NCBI GenBank assembly: GCA_036307185.1
Contig: JAXJYC010000071.1
Coordinates: 1 to 64,000 of the forward strand
Length of the DNA: 64,000 nucleotides
Reading direction: 5' to 3'
DNA from: SVEL01 sp017381055
GTDB lineage: Bacteria > Bacillota > Clostridia > Lachnospirales > Lachnospiraceae
The position numbers were made by a program, and so were the translations under genes. The notes under the pieces were generated by a model. That model saw only the letters and a program-made list of their open reading frames with translations. It was not told the DNA's origin and ran no database searches. Shown piece after piece: positions 41,617-50,995 of this stretch; within the stretch, counting starts at the first letter, position 1, and the number at the start of each line of letters is the position of its first letter.

Positions 41617-43422
41617 ATGATTACAGAAGATATAATTAAACAAGCACAAGCAGGTGATAGTGAAGCTTTTGCTATGATATATAATGAAACAATTAAAATG
41701 GCTTATTACGTGGCAAAAAGAATACTTTTAGATGAAGATGCAACAGAGGATGTTTTGCAAGAGGCATACATAGCTGTATTTAATCATTTATCTGACTATA
41801 AGACTGGTAATTTGCAGGGTTGGATAGATACAATTGTTGCGAATAGAGCGAAGAATTATTTGCGTAGAAAAAATCCAATATTATTTTCTGAGATGGAGAC
41901 AGAAGAAAATCCGGTTGTAGAATTTGAAGAAGAGAAGATGGAGTTTAGACCGGACGAAAAGGTGGATTATAATGAAACACAGAGATTGATTTTGGAGATG
42001 GTAGATAATTTATCTCCGGAACAACGTTTGTCTATTATGCTCTTTTATTTTGAAGATAAAAGTGTAAAGGAAATTGCTGAAATATGTGAGTGCTCTGAGA
42101 ATACGGTGAAGAGTCGACTTAATTATGCGAGAAAGAAGATAAAGGAAGACGTCCTTGAACTAGAGAAAAAAGGAACAAAACTTTACAGTGTATCTGTTAT
42201 TCCATTTATTATTTGGCTTCTCGCAGAAAAAGCAAAATCAAGTATGGTTACAGAAGCTGCCGCTTCAAAAATCTTTTCTAGCGTATGTACCTCTGTAAAT
42301 TCAGCAGCAGGTATGGCGGCGAATACAGCAGTTAATACAGCGGCAAACACAGTAGCTAACACAGCAGGAAATGTGGTTGGAAATACAATTATGAATACAG
42401 CTGTGAATGCGACGGTAGGTACAACTACAAAAGTGGTTGCAGGAAAAGTCGGGATGGCCTTGGGAGCGAAAATAGCTTTATCTATAGCTGGAGCGGCAGT
42501 TGCGGCAGGTGCGGTAATAGGCGGAGTTGCGATAGTTAATCACAATCAAGAAAATGAAACTAGCAACTATATTTCTGCAACTGAGCAGCCGGTAATAGAG
42601 ACAACTGTGATAGAAGGGGATACGACAACTTCTATAACCGAAGATTCGACTGCAGAAGAAGTTGAAAGTAATGGTTGGAAGTGTCTAGAAGGACATTATT
42701 TGAGAGACTATATGAACAACTCTGATGGTGGATTGATTATAAGTAATGTACAGGGAGATGTTAATAACCTTGAAGATATTACATTTGATGTGGAATATGG
42801 AGGGGAAAATGCAGATGAAGTAATTATAGAGGGCGATATAATAAAGACTACTTTTAATAGAGAAGATGGAAGTAGAAGATATATGGAATTTCGTATATGG
42901 ACTGACTTCGAAAAAAATGAGATAACAGGTAAGATTCTTGAATTAGTAGAGTCTATGACAATTAATGCCGAAGGTAACGTGGCATCAATGAACAATGTAG
43001 CTCCTGTGATTTATTCGCAGTATGTGGCATATAATAAAAATAATTCGGTAATTTGGCGTCCTGTTATAGATGGAAAATATGAGCAAGATGCTTCGCAAAT
43101 GAGTGGAACACCAGATGACTTTGTGTATAGTGTTAGTGTGGAGCAAAATGAGTATGGGGATAGAATAGTAATTATTGAGATACATAATAAAGATGGTTTA
43201 TTGATTGATACGCTTACGTCAGAATCTTTTTATAATGAGGGAGGACCGTTTTGTAACTTCTGGGCTAAAACTATGGATGGAGCAGTATTTGTATGTAGAT
43301 TGGAATGTATTGAAAAGCATACAAAGTTGGAGTTGAATTGCAATCTGAAAACGAAAGATTATACTCCAGATTGGTATAATGGTGAGAATTTAAATGCATA
43401 TGTAACTGCTATTGAAAATTAG
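41617..43422 (+). CDS. ECF-type sigma factor with C-terminal membrane anchor and outer domain (paralogue 2)
   Basis: The protein is 601 residues. Region 2 (about 5-85) and region 4 (about 125-182) are nearly the same as in paralogue 1 (LSPEQRLSIMLFYFEDKSVK and CSENTVKSRLNYARKKIKED). A repeat of the form A-A/V-N-T-A/V (about 225-262) precedes a Gly/Ala-rich membrane helix (about 274-305). A short acidic/Thr linker and an outer domain of about 250 residues follow, in place of the 135 of paralogue 1. So the two share promoter-recognition parts but sense different things, if they sense. It starts at ATG with AGGAGG 6 nt upstream and is divergent from promoter C. Confidence 0.85.
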   Translation: MITEDIIKQAQAGDSEAFAMIYNETIKMAYYVAKRILLDEDATEDVLQEAYIAVFNHLSDYKTGNLQGWIDTIVANRAKNYLRRKNPILFSEMETEENPVVEFEEEKMEFRPDEKVDYNETQRLILEMVDNLSPEQRLSIMLFYFEDKSVKEIAEICECSENTVKSRLNYARKKIKEDVLELEKKGTKLYSVSVIPFIIWLLAEKAKSSMVTEAAASKIFSSVCTSVNSAAGMAANTAVNTAANTVANTAGNVVGNTIMNTAVNATVGTTTKVVAGKVGMALGAKIALSIAGAAVAAGAVIGGVAIVNHNQENETSNYISATEQPVIETTVIEGDTTTSITEDSTAEEVESNGWKCLEGHYLRDYMNNSDGGLIISNVQGDVNNLEDITFDVEYGGENADEVIIEGDIIKTTFNREDGSRRYMEFRIWTDFEKNEITGKILELVESMTINAEGNVASMNNVAPVIYSQYVAYNKNNSVIWRPVIDGKYEQDASQMSGTPDDFVYSVSVEQNEYGDRIVIIEIHNKDGLLIDTLTSESFYNEGGPFCNFWAKTMDGAVFVCRLECIEKHTKLELNCNLKTKDYTPDWYNGENLNAYVTAIEN

Positions 43423-43568
43423 CGCGTAATATTTTGTTAATAATATGCAATGCAAACAAATTGACAAAATAATAATATAGTATTAAAATATTGTATATAA
43501 AATTCGTGATACACATGGATAAGTCCATGTATGTGCAATAAAAACTTAATTAAAGGAGACAAAAGATT

Positions 43569-43967
43569 ATGGCTAAGAAAAATGGAGCGCAGTCAGTAGA
43601 GACAGTAGCGGGAAGAAGAATTGTACTTTCGGCAGGAGATGGGAAGACAAATATCGATGAACTTAAGTGGCTAACACAGACAGTGCTTGCAGAGGCAGCA
43701 GCTTGGAAGAGTGCCGGTTGGGCATATATTGCAGATTGCTCAAAGATGAGTCCTGTTTCGCCAACAGAGGCAGCAGAACTTGTTAATATGACAAAGGCAT
43801 TTGTAGATGCAGGATGTAAGGCCTTCGGTTTTGCAGAGGGAACATCTATTATGCTTAAGGTTCAGGCACAGAAGAATACAGAACGTTCGCAGACAGGTGT
43901 TGCAGAGTGTCATTTTGCGACTGTTGATGAGGTTCTCGTTTGGATGCAAAAAGAGGTTGATTTATAA
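43569..43967 (+). CDS. Small soluble protein of unknown function, possibly STAS-like
   Basis: The 132-residue protein has no signal or membrane segment. It alternates strands and helices: GRRIVLSAGDGKTNIDELKW, then WAYIADCSKMSPVSPTEAAE and CKAFGFAEGTSIMLKVQAQK. The order is reminiscent of STAS/SpoIIAA-type folds, but no phosphorylatable Ser motif is clear. AAAGGAG precedes the ATG. Unknown function; the gene upstream of the EIIC-EAL protein may be co-transcribed. Confidence 0.5.
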   Translation: MAKKNGAQSVETVAGRRIVLSAGDGKTNIDELKWLTQTVLAEAAAWKSAGWAYIADCSKMSPVSPTEAAELVNMTKAFVDAGCKAFGFAEGTSIMLKVQAQKNTERSQTGVAECHFATVDEVLVWMQKEVDL

Positions 43968-44105
43968 AAAGGAATTAGTGGGAGGCTATGGTGCTTGTTT
44001 AAGTGCTGTAGTCTTTTTTGTATGAATTTGGTTGTATGTATTGGGAAGATGTGTTATAATGAAGTTACTGTTATGGAACGTAAAATTAAAATAGGAGAGG
44101 TGCAT

Positions 44106-46205
44106 ATGGGTTTAAAGGAAAAATTGTATAGTCTTACATATAAATGGGAAAATAATATATTTTTAACAGTAGTCAGGCGTGGTTTAACAATGATAATTCC
44201 CTTTGTTTTAGTTGGCGGAATATCTTGTGCATTGATTAATTTGCCTTTTGTAGATTATTCAAGCGACTTTGTACAGAAGTATTTTGGCACTTTGATAAAA
44301 ATATTGACATCTGTGTATAACGGAACATTTGGTTTATTTTCTTTAGCGATGGTTATATCGTTTAGCTTGAGCTTTGGTATGGAGAAAAATGAGACTGTAG
44401 ATAAGGTTGCCATGTATCTTATGGTTGCTTTGGCTGCTTATGGTGCGCAGTTGGGAGTAGGTACTAATCATTTTGATATGGAAAGTATAGGCACTAAAGG
44501 AAGCTTTTCCGCTATTTTTATTGCATTAGTATCATGCTATCTGTACGAAAAGCTTAAAAAAAGTTCGCTGTTTACAATGCGTAAATATACTATGGGTATG
44601 GAGAGTATATGTGCTAGTGCTTTAGCGGCATTTTTACCTATGATAATTATTGTAGCTATTGTTATGGCTTTTGCTCAGGTATTGTATATGTGCTTTGATG
44701 TTTATAGCTTACATGAGTTGTTCTCTAAATTGTCATGTGCATTATTTGACAATTTAAGTAATAGCTTTGGGTCAGGCTTGTTGTACACATTCAAACTACA
44801 TTTGTTATGGTTATTAGGATTCCATGGAAGTCATCTTTTAGAGCCGGTTGCTCAGACAACCTTTGCTAATGCTACAGGAGCATCGTTATTTAGTAAGAGT
44901 TTCTTTGATACATATGTAGTAATGGGTGGTTGTGGAACAACTATTTGTGTGCTGATTATTTTAATATTCTTTTATAGAAAAGATAGATTGGGTAATTTAG
45001 CAAAGATTTCGGCACCTATGACTATTTTTAATCTTAATGAAGTGTTGAATTTTGGAGTGCCTATTATACTTAATCCAATTATGGGTATACCGTTTATACT
45101 GACTCCGATAGTATGTTACTGCATCGCATATGGAGCTACAGCTATTGGCTTGGTGCCAAGGTTAGTAACTGAGGTGCCATGGTCCACTCCGATTATTATT
45201 AGTGGATATGTAGCTACTGATTCTATACGAGGAGCCTTGTTGCAGATTGTATGTATAGTAGTTGGTATATGTATATACTTCCCGTTCTTGCGCATTCATA
45301 AACGTATGCAGGAAGTGTATGCGAAGGAAAAAATTAAGATGCTTGTGACTGAGCTTCAAGAAAAGGAACAGGAAAAGGAGAAGCCGATGTTTATTACACG
45401 TGCAGATAGTCTTGGTCTTATTTCAAGAATGCTTGTGGAAGATTTAAAACTAGCTATTAAGCAAGATAAACTCTATTTGTTATATCAGCCACAGGTTGAT
45501 GCTGATGGACGTTGTATAGGAGGAGAGGCTCTTCTTAGATGGAATCATCCATTGTATGGAATGATATTCCCACCACTTATGATATATCTTGCTAAAGAAG
45601 GTGGTTTGCTACCTGCTTTAGAGGAAAAGATTTTTGATATGGCTGGTGCAGCTATTAAGAAGACAAGTGAAGAGTATGGAGAAGACTTTAAGATATCTGT
45701 AAATATTACATCAAAATCATTACTGTGGGATGTGGAATCGTGTATTGCAGCTTCTCTAGAGAAATATAATATTCCACCGGAGCGTATGTGGATCGAGATG
45801 ACAGAGCAGGATGTGGTATCTAATGCGGATATGGTTATTGATAAGCTTAAGAGATTGGATGCTAAGGGTCATACATTGTTGATTGATGACTTTGGTATGG
45901 GACATACATCTCTTATGTATTTACAGCATGAATTCTTTAGAGTGGTTAAGCTTGATGGTTCATTGGTTAAAAATATAACTGAAAATGTAACTAATCAAAA
46001 GATTGTAGCATCTGTAGTTGAATTGGGACGCGATCTTGGAGTGGAGATTATAGCTGAGTATGTAGAAACAGAGCAACATAGAGATAAGCTTAATGAACTG
46101 GGATGTCATTGGTATCAGGGATATTTATATAGTAAACCGATTCCACTTGATGAGTTTATAGAGTTTATAAAAAAATATAACAATAAGTTCAAACAAGAAA
46201 ATTAG
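44106..46205 (+). CDS. PTS EIIC-like membrane domain fused to an EAL c-di-GMP phosphodiesterase
   Basis: The protein is about 699 residues from ATG 44106 (AGGAGAGG just upstream; in-frame ATGs further up lack a ribosome site). The N-terminal half (about 1-410) has the EIIC fold: RRGLTMIIPFVLVGGI, LHLLWLLGFHGSHLLEPVAQ and NEVLNFGVPIILNPIMGIPF. No EIIA/EIIB domain is attached. The C-terminal EAL domain (about 430-690) keeps the catalytic set: EALLRWNHP, SVNIT, IEMTE, LLIDDFGMGHTSL, VVKLDGSLVK, IIAEYVET and QGYLYSKPI. It should hydrolyse c-di-GMP, with the EIIC part acting as a sugar sensor or binder; that coupling is inference. Confidence 0.9.
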   Translation: MGLKEKLYSLTYKWENNIFLTVVRRGLTMIIPFVLVGGISCALINLPFVDYSSDFVQKYFGTLIKILTSVYNGTFGLFSLAMVISFSLSFGMEKNETVDKVAMYLMVALAAYGAQLGVGTNHFDMESIGTKGSFSAIFIALVSCYLYEKLKKSSLFTMRKYTMGMESICASALAAFLPMIIIVAIVMAFAQVLYMCFDVYSLHELFSKLSCALFDNLSNSFGSGLLYTFKLHLLWLLGFHGSHLLEPVAQTTFANATGASLFSKSFFDTYVVMGGCGTTICVLIILIFFYRKDRLGNLAKISAPMTIFNLNEVLNFGVPIILNPIMGIPFILTPIVCYCIAYGATAIGLVPRLVTEVPWSTPIIISGYVATDSIRGALLQIVCIVVGICIYFPFLRIHKRMQEVYAKEKIKMLVTELQEKEQEKEKPMFITRADSLGLISRMLVEDLKLAIKQDKLYLLYQPQVDADGRCIGGEALLRWNHPLYGMIFPPLMIYLAKEGGLLPALEEKIFDMAGAAIKKTSEEYGEDFKISVNITSKSLLWDVESCIAASLEKYNIPPERMWIEMTEQDVVSNADMVIDKLKRLDAKGHTLLIDDFGMGHTSLMYLQHEFFRVVKLDGSLVKNITENVTNQKIVASVVELGRDLGVEIIAEYVETEQHRDKLNELGCHWYQGYLYSKPIPLDEFIEFIKKYNNKFKQEN

Positions 46206-46218
46206 TAATTCAAAAAAA

Positions 46219-46244
46219 CAGCCGTTGCAGAAATGCAACGGCTG
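46219..46244. terminator. Bidirectional intrinsic terminator
   Basis: CAGCCGTTGCA and TGCAACGGCTG form an 11-bp perfect stem with a GAAA loop. The minus-strand side is followed by a long T run, so it mainly serves the gene at 46258. Confidence 0.8.
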
Positions 46245-46257
46245 AAACTTTATGCAA

Positions 46258-46548
46258 TTATTCAATTTCTTCATAACGATTCCAAATCTTATCTGCACCA
46301 CAGACATGCTTTGAACCATCGCTATCAGTTACAATATAATCGCCTTCGCCTATAAATGTATAGCCACGTCGATTTTTTATATAAGGACAAACGATATTGC
46401 CGTCCGGAAGAGTTATCTTGATAAGGAAGTCAGTTACGATCCAACCCTGTGTAACAACTTTTGTCCACTTCTCAACTCCATCTTCAAGACCTTGTCCATA
46501 TACATATTTTTCCACGTTCGCTTCTAGGCCGATTCTTCTACATTTCAT
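46258..46548 (-). CDS. Small protein of unknown function
   Basis: The protein is 96 residues from ATG 46548 (GAGGAGGTG upstream; the frame extends to 46602 without a ribosome site). It appears to be an all-beta fold with GWIVTDFLIKITLPDGNIVC and GYTFIGEGDYIVTDSDGSKH. I recognise no family. It has its own terminator. Confidence 0.55.
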   Translation of the reverse strand: MKCRRIGLEANVEKYVYGQGLEDGVEKWTKVVTQGWIVTDFLIKITLPDGNIVCPYIKNRRGYTFIGEGDYIVTDSDGSKHVCGADKIWNRYEEIE

Positions 46549-46706
46549 AGAAAACACCTCCTCTAACATAAATATACCATATTTTTTTATATATTTAAAC
46601 ATTTATTTAAAAAAATATCTTGAGAATATATGAAAAACAGAGTATGATAATAAAGTTCTTATAAATACATTTACATGAGTTTTTTATGTAGGAAGCGAGG
46701 AAAATC

Positions 46707-48116
46707 ATGAGCGGATTTTTTGGCGTAACATCAAGAGAAGATTGCGTATTTGATTTGTTTTTTGGAATTGATTATCATTCACATCTAGGTACAAGAAGAG
46801 GTGGTATGGTTGTATATGGAGAGGACGGTTTTGATCGTGCGATTCATAATATTGAAAATTCTTTGTTTAGAACTAAATTTGATAAAGATATACAGAAGAT
46901 GAAGGGTTATTATGGAATAGGATGTATATCTGATTATGAGCCACAGCCACTTATTGTGCGCTCTCATCATGGCACATATGCTATTACAACAGTATGTAAG
47001 ATTAATAATACAGATGAGTTAGTAGAGAAGTTGTTTAACAAAGGGCATTCTCATTTTCTTGAAATGAGTGGTGGCGATGTAAATCCTACAGAGCTTATAG
47101 CTTCATTGATAAATGAAAAGGAAAATCTTATAGAAGGCATTAAGTATGCCCTTGATTCGGTAGATGGTTCTGTATCTATTTTAATTATGAATAATGCAGG
47201 TGTATATGCGGCTAGAGATAAGTATGGTCGTACACCTATATCTATAGGTAAAAAAGAGGATGCGTTCTGTGCAGCGTTTGAGAAGTTTGCATATAAGAAT
47301 CTTGGTTATAGCGATTATAAAGAGTTGGGACCTGGTGAAATCGTTGTTATGAATGAAAAGAGTTGTACAACTCTAGTGGATCCTAATAATGATAATTTGA
47401 AAATATGTACTTTCCTTTGGGTATATTATGGTTACCCATCAAGTGCCTACGAAGGAATTAGCGTAGAGCAGATGAGATATAACTGTGGTGCTAAGATGGC
47501 TAAGAGAGATAATGTTAGACCAGATATCGTTGCAGGTGTTCCAGATTCGGGAATTCCACATGCTATTGGCTATGCTAATGAGTCGGGAGTTCCATTCTCA
47601 AGACCATTTATTAAGTATACACCTACTTGGGCACGTTCGTTTATGCCAACTATTCAGAGCCAGAGAAATCTTATTGCTAAGATGAAGCTTCTTGCAGTTG
47701 AGGAGCTTATAAAGGATAAGAGTTTACTTCTTATAGATGATTCTATCGTTAGAGGAACACAGCTTAGTGAAACTACTGAGTTCTTATATCAGAGTGGTGC
47801 GAAGGAAGTTCATATTAGACCAGCATGTCCGCCACTTCTTTATGCATGTAAGTATCTTAACTTCTCTCGTTCTAACTCGGAGATGGATTTAATAACTCGT
47901 AGAGTTATAGCTAGATTAGAGGGCGAGAATGTAACAGATGAGATTCTTGAGAAATATGCTGATCCAGAGACTAAGGAATATGAAAATATGGTTGAGGAGA
48001 TACGTAAGGAACTTAAGTTTACAAGCTTGCAGTATATTCGTCTTGACGATATGCTTGAGTCAGTTGGAATTGATAAGGATAAGCTTTGCACATACTGTTG
48101 GAATGGTAAAGAATAA
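46707..48116 (+). CDS. Amidophosphoribosyltransferase-like protein lacking the N-terminal nucleophile Cys
   Basis: The 469-residue protein has the PurF layout: an N-terminal Ntn glutaminase domain (GTRRGGMVVY near residues 28-37, then YYGIGCIS) and a C-terminal PRPP-binding domain with LLLIDDSIVRGTQ (about 341-353). The first residues read MSGFFGV, where PurF has the catalytic Cys directly after Met (MCGVFGI type), so Ser replaces Cys. Glutamine hydrolysis should be lost, while the PRTase part looks intact. I recognise this as a recurrent second PurF-like family in Clostridia and Bacteroidetes. It may use ammonia, act on another substrate, or regulate purine synthesis. No other purine gene is adjacent. 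Confidence 0.8.
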   Translation: MSGFFGVTSREDCVFDLFFGIDYHSHLGTRRGGMVVYGEDGFDRAIHNIENSLFRTKFDKDIQKMKGYYGIGCISDYEPQPLIVRSHHGTYAITTVCKINNTDELVEKLFNKGHSHFLEMSGGDVNPTELIASLINEKENLIEGIKYALDSVDGSVSILIMNNAGVYAARDKYGRTPISIGKKEDAFCAAFEKFAYKNLGYSDYKELGPGEIVVMNEKSCTTLVDPNNDNLKICTFLWVYYGYPSSAYEGISVEQMRYNCGAKMAKRDNVRPDIVAGVPDSGIPHAIGYANESGVPFSRPFIKYTPTWARSFMPTIQSQRNLIAKMKLLAVEELIKDKSLLLIDDSIVRGTQLSETTEFLYQSGAKEVHIRPACPPLLYACKYLNFSRSNSEMDLITRRVIARLEGENVTDEILEKYADPETKEYENMVEEIRKELKFTSLQYIRLDDMLESVGIDKDKLCTYCWNGKE

Positions 48117-48240
48117 TATTACGTGAAAAGTATGTGAAATATTAGCTAGGGTGTTTCTTTATACGTATTTGTATGGTATAAATAGAGAGGTGTCTAAATG
48201 ACACTATGAGAAGATATTTTAAGAAAGCAGAGGAAAAGTC

Positions 48241-49383
48241 ATGAAAAAGAAGTTACTTGCGATTGCATTATGCATGTGTACAGTATTTTCTGTTGCAGGT
48301 TGTAGCGACAAGGATTCAAAGAAAAAAGAAGAAAAACAAGAGACTAAGTATGAGCTTGGTCAGTACAAAGGAATAGAAGTTGATTCGTCACTTAAGACAG
48401 TTGATCCTGAGACTGTAGAGAAGTACCTTCAGTCTCAGTTAGAGTATTATGCTACTGACGAAGAGTTAAAGGAAGGTGTGCTTGAGAAGGATGGTCAAGC
48501 AAAGATCACTTACAAGTCTACAGTTGATGGTAAGGAATATAAGGCTAGTGAAGGTTATCTTATTTCTCTTACTGATTCAGGATTTGATGTAAAAGGAGTT
48601 GTAGATGCTCTTATCGGTAAGAGTGTAGGAGAGACATTATCATTAGATCTTAAACTTGCTGATGATTTCAAAAATACAGAAGTAGCTGGTAAGGATATTC
48701 ATTTTGATATTACAATCGAAGCTAAAGTTGTTACAGTTGTTCCAGAGTTTACAGATGAATTTGTAAAGGATAACTATGGGTACCGTGGTTTGTCAACAAA
48801 GGATGATCTTCGTAAGTATCTTGAGGAAGATCTCTACATTTCACAGATTTATAGTGAGGTTTGGGATGTGGTAATGGAAAACCTTAAGATGGAAAGCTAT
48901 GATACAGACAAGTTAGATAAGTTAGCAACAGAGCTTGAGGAGTATGAAGAGTACCAGGTTTATATGACATACGGTATTGGTATGGATGAATATTTAGAAT
49001 ATTTGGGAATGGATAAAGAGGAATTCTCAAAGACAGTAAGAGAGAGTGCTAAGGAATATATGAAGCAGGAGATTCTCGTTGATGCTATTGCAGAGAAAGA
49101 GGGAATCGAGATATCAGATGAGCTTTATGAGGCTAAGATTCTTGAATATGCTAAGACATATGGTTTTGAGACAGTTGATGAGTTCCAGAGCTACTATGGC
49201 GATATGACAAGAGATGATTTTGAGTTTACAATCCTTAGTGAGCTTGCTATTAAGGTAGTATGTGATAATGTTGTATTTGTTGATGGCTTAGGCCTTAGAA
49301 CTGAAGAGGAGACTTCTTCAGAAGCTTCCACAGAGCAGGCTACAGATGAAGCATCAACAGGTGAAGAGGAGACTACAAAGTAA
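48241..49383 (+). CDS. Trigger-factor-like lipoprotein (extracytoplasmic peptidyl-prolyl isomerase/foldase)
   Basis: The 380-residue protein has a lipobox (FSVAGC, residues 16-21). An FKBP-type domain in the arrangement of trigger factor follows (GQAKITYKSTVDGKEY, then GFDVKGVVDALIGKSVGETL, about 80-170). A helical C-terminal chaperone region (about 180-350) includes RESAKEYMKQEILVDAIAEK. A Ser/Thr/Glu tail ends it. Trigger factor normally acts at the ribosome; this exported form would act on secreted proteins outside the membrane. The ribosome-binding domain of true trigger factor is absent. Confidence 0.85.
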   Translation: MKKKLLAIALCMCTVFSVAGCSDKDSKKKEEKQETKYELGQYKGIEVDSSLKTVDPETVEKYLQSQLEYYATDEELKEGVLEKDGQAKITYKSTVDGKEYKASEGYLISLTDSGFDVKGVVDALIGKSVGETLSLDLKLADDFKNTEVAGKDIHFDITIEAKVVTVVPEFTDEFVKDNYGYRGLSTKDDLRKYLEEDLYISQIYSEVWDVVMENLKMESYDTDKLDKLATELEEYEEYQVYMTYGIGMDEYLEYLGMDKEEFSKTVRESAKEYMKQEILVDAIAEKEGIEISDELYEAKILEYAKTYGFETVDEFQSYYGDMTRDDFEFTILSELAIKVVCDNVVFVDGLGLRTEEETSSEASTEQATDEASTGEEETTK

Positions 49384-49385
49384 TT

Positions 49386-49700
49386 ATGATTCCATTATTG
49401 ACAGCTCAGGCTATTGAGAAAAAATGTAATTTTGAACATGTAATACTTCTTGGAAATTATGAGTTGTGTTACAGTCTGGGTGTTCTTTCGGCAGCTGCAG
49501 GTCTTCCAAAGAAAACTGAGTTTTCTAATGTTGGAGAATTAAAGAATGAGGTGTTAGAAAATATTCAGAGCTATACGCCATCAAATGTTCAGATGGAGCG
49601 ATTGCTATGTATAGTTAAGGAGATGGATACATACACAGACGAATATCACCCGCAGATGTATGAAGTATATGAAAATGGATATAGTAGAGGAAGTTTCTAA
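49386..49700 (+). CDS. Small soluble protein of unknown function
   Basis: The 104-residue helical protein has no signal. It starts 3 bp after the foldase stop, so it is probably co-transcribed, and ends at a terminator. VQMERLLCIVKEMDTYTDEY is a helical segment near the C terminus. I recognise no family. Confidence 0.55.
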   Translation: MIPLLTAQAIEKKCNFEHVILLGNYELCYSLGVLSAAAGLPKKTEFSNVGELKNEVLENIQSYTPSNVQMERLLCIVKEMDTYTDEYHPQMYEVYENGYSRGSF

Positions 49701-49702
49701 TA

Positions 49703-49735
49703 GAAAGGCGCTACATAAAGTAGCGCCTTATTTTT
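49703..49735 (+). terminator. Intrinsic terminator
   Basis: AGGCGCTAC and GTAGCGCCT form the stem with a short loop, followed by TATTTTTAT. Confidence 0.85.
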
Positions 49736-49816
49736 ATCACATAGGAAAGGGAAGGTATACATATAACAAGATGTGTGCTATACTGATTTTTAAGAATTTA
49801 ATAAGCGAGGAAAATA

Positions 49817-50989
49817 ATGGTAGAGTTTATTGGAAATTATTTTGTTAATAAGAAAGATGCTAAAGATTCAGCACTTAAAACACGTCAGATATATGGTACA
49901 GTATGTAGTATCATAGGTATTATGCTCAATGTATGTTTATTTGCAGGTAAGTATTTTGCTGGTGCTATAAGCGGTTCTATTGCGATTATGGCTGATGCGG
50001 TAAATAATTTGTCTGATGCAGGATCGTCATTTATTACATTGATAGGTTTTAGATTTGCAGGAAAGAAGCCAGATGTAGACCATCCATTTGGACACGGAAG
50101 ATTTGAATATATATCAGGTTTTGTGGTGTCTATGGCTATTATAATGATGGGATTTGAACTTATTAAGTCATCATTTGCTAAGATAATTACTCCAGTTAAA
50201 ATAGAAACAGGAATTTTGTCTATGATTATTCTTGTGGTATCTATACTTGTTAAGTTATATATGGCATATATGAATAGAAGTATAGGTAATAAGATAAATT
50301 CATCGGCTATGAAAGCTACTGCAGTAGATAGTTTAAGTGATGCATGTGCAACATTTTTTGTACTTGTGTCTATGATAGTTATAAGAGTGAGTGGATTAAA
50401 TATCGATGGATATGTAGGTGTGCTTGTATCGTTATTTATTTTCTATGCTGGTTATAATGCGGCAAAGGATACTATTGATCCTCTTCTTGGAAAGAATCCA
50501 GAACCAGAGTTTGTAGAGGCTGTTAAGAATATTGTTATGAGTCATGAAAATGTAGTTGGAATTCACGATATGGTAGTTCATGATTATGGTCCTGGAAGAG
50601 TTATGGTATCTCTTCATGCAGAAGTGCCAGGAGATGGAGATATATTTGAACTTCACGATGCTATTGATCATATTGAAAGGGAACTTACTGAGGAACTTGG
50701 ATGTAGTGCAGTTATACATATGGATCCAATAGAGACTAATAATGAGATAGTTAACGCTTTAAGAGAAAAGGTTAATGAAGGAGTTGTTCTTCTTATAGAG
50801 GGGGCGTCAATTCATGACTTTAGAATGGTTCAGGGACCGACACACACAAATCTTATATTTGACGTGGTTGTGCCTTATGGCGTTAAGGAATCTGATGAGC
50901 AGGTAAAAGAAAAGATAAGTAAGATGGTTCAGATAATTGATGAAACATATTTTACAGTAATAAATATTGATAGATTATATATTAATTAA
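49817..50989 (+). CDS. Cation diffusion facilitator family transporter
   Basis: The 390-residue protein has six predicted helices. The metal-site motifs are IMADAVNNLSDAGSSF (HxxxD/DxxxD type, about residues 56-71) and HPFGHGRFEY (about 91-100), followed by a second site SLSDACATF. A long C-terminal cytosolic domain includes VHDYGPGRVMVSLHAEVPGD. It exports Zn, Mn or Fe by proton antiport. The C-terminal extension is longer than in the simplest members. Metal choice cannot be told. Confidence 0.92.
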   Translation: MVEFIGNYFVNKKDAKDSALKTRQIYGTVCSIIGIMLNVCLFAGKYFAGAISGSIAIMADAVNNLSDAGSSFITLIGFRFAGKKPDVDHPFGHGRFEYISGFVVSMAIIMMGFELIKSSFAKIITPVKIETGILSMIILVVSILVKLYMAYMNRSIGNKINSSAMKATAVDSLSDACATFFVLVSMIVIRVSGLNIDGYVGVLVSLFIFYAGYNAAKDTIDPLLGKNPEPEFVEAVKNIVMSHENVVGIHDMVVHDYGPGRVMVSLHAEVPGDGDIFELHDAIDHIERELTEELGCSAVIHMDPIETNNEIVNALREKVNEGVVLLIEGASIHDFRMVQGPTHTNLIFDVVVPYGVKESDEQVKEKISKMVQIIDETYFTVINIDRLYIN

Positions 50990-50995
50990 AAAGTA

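Noticed and set aside
43995..44105. Upstream extension of the EIIC-EAL protein
   Set aside because: Cys-rich, unlike the family start, and without a ribosome site; ATG 44106 has AGGAGAGG just before it.
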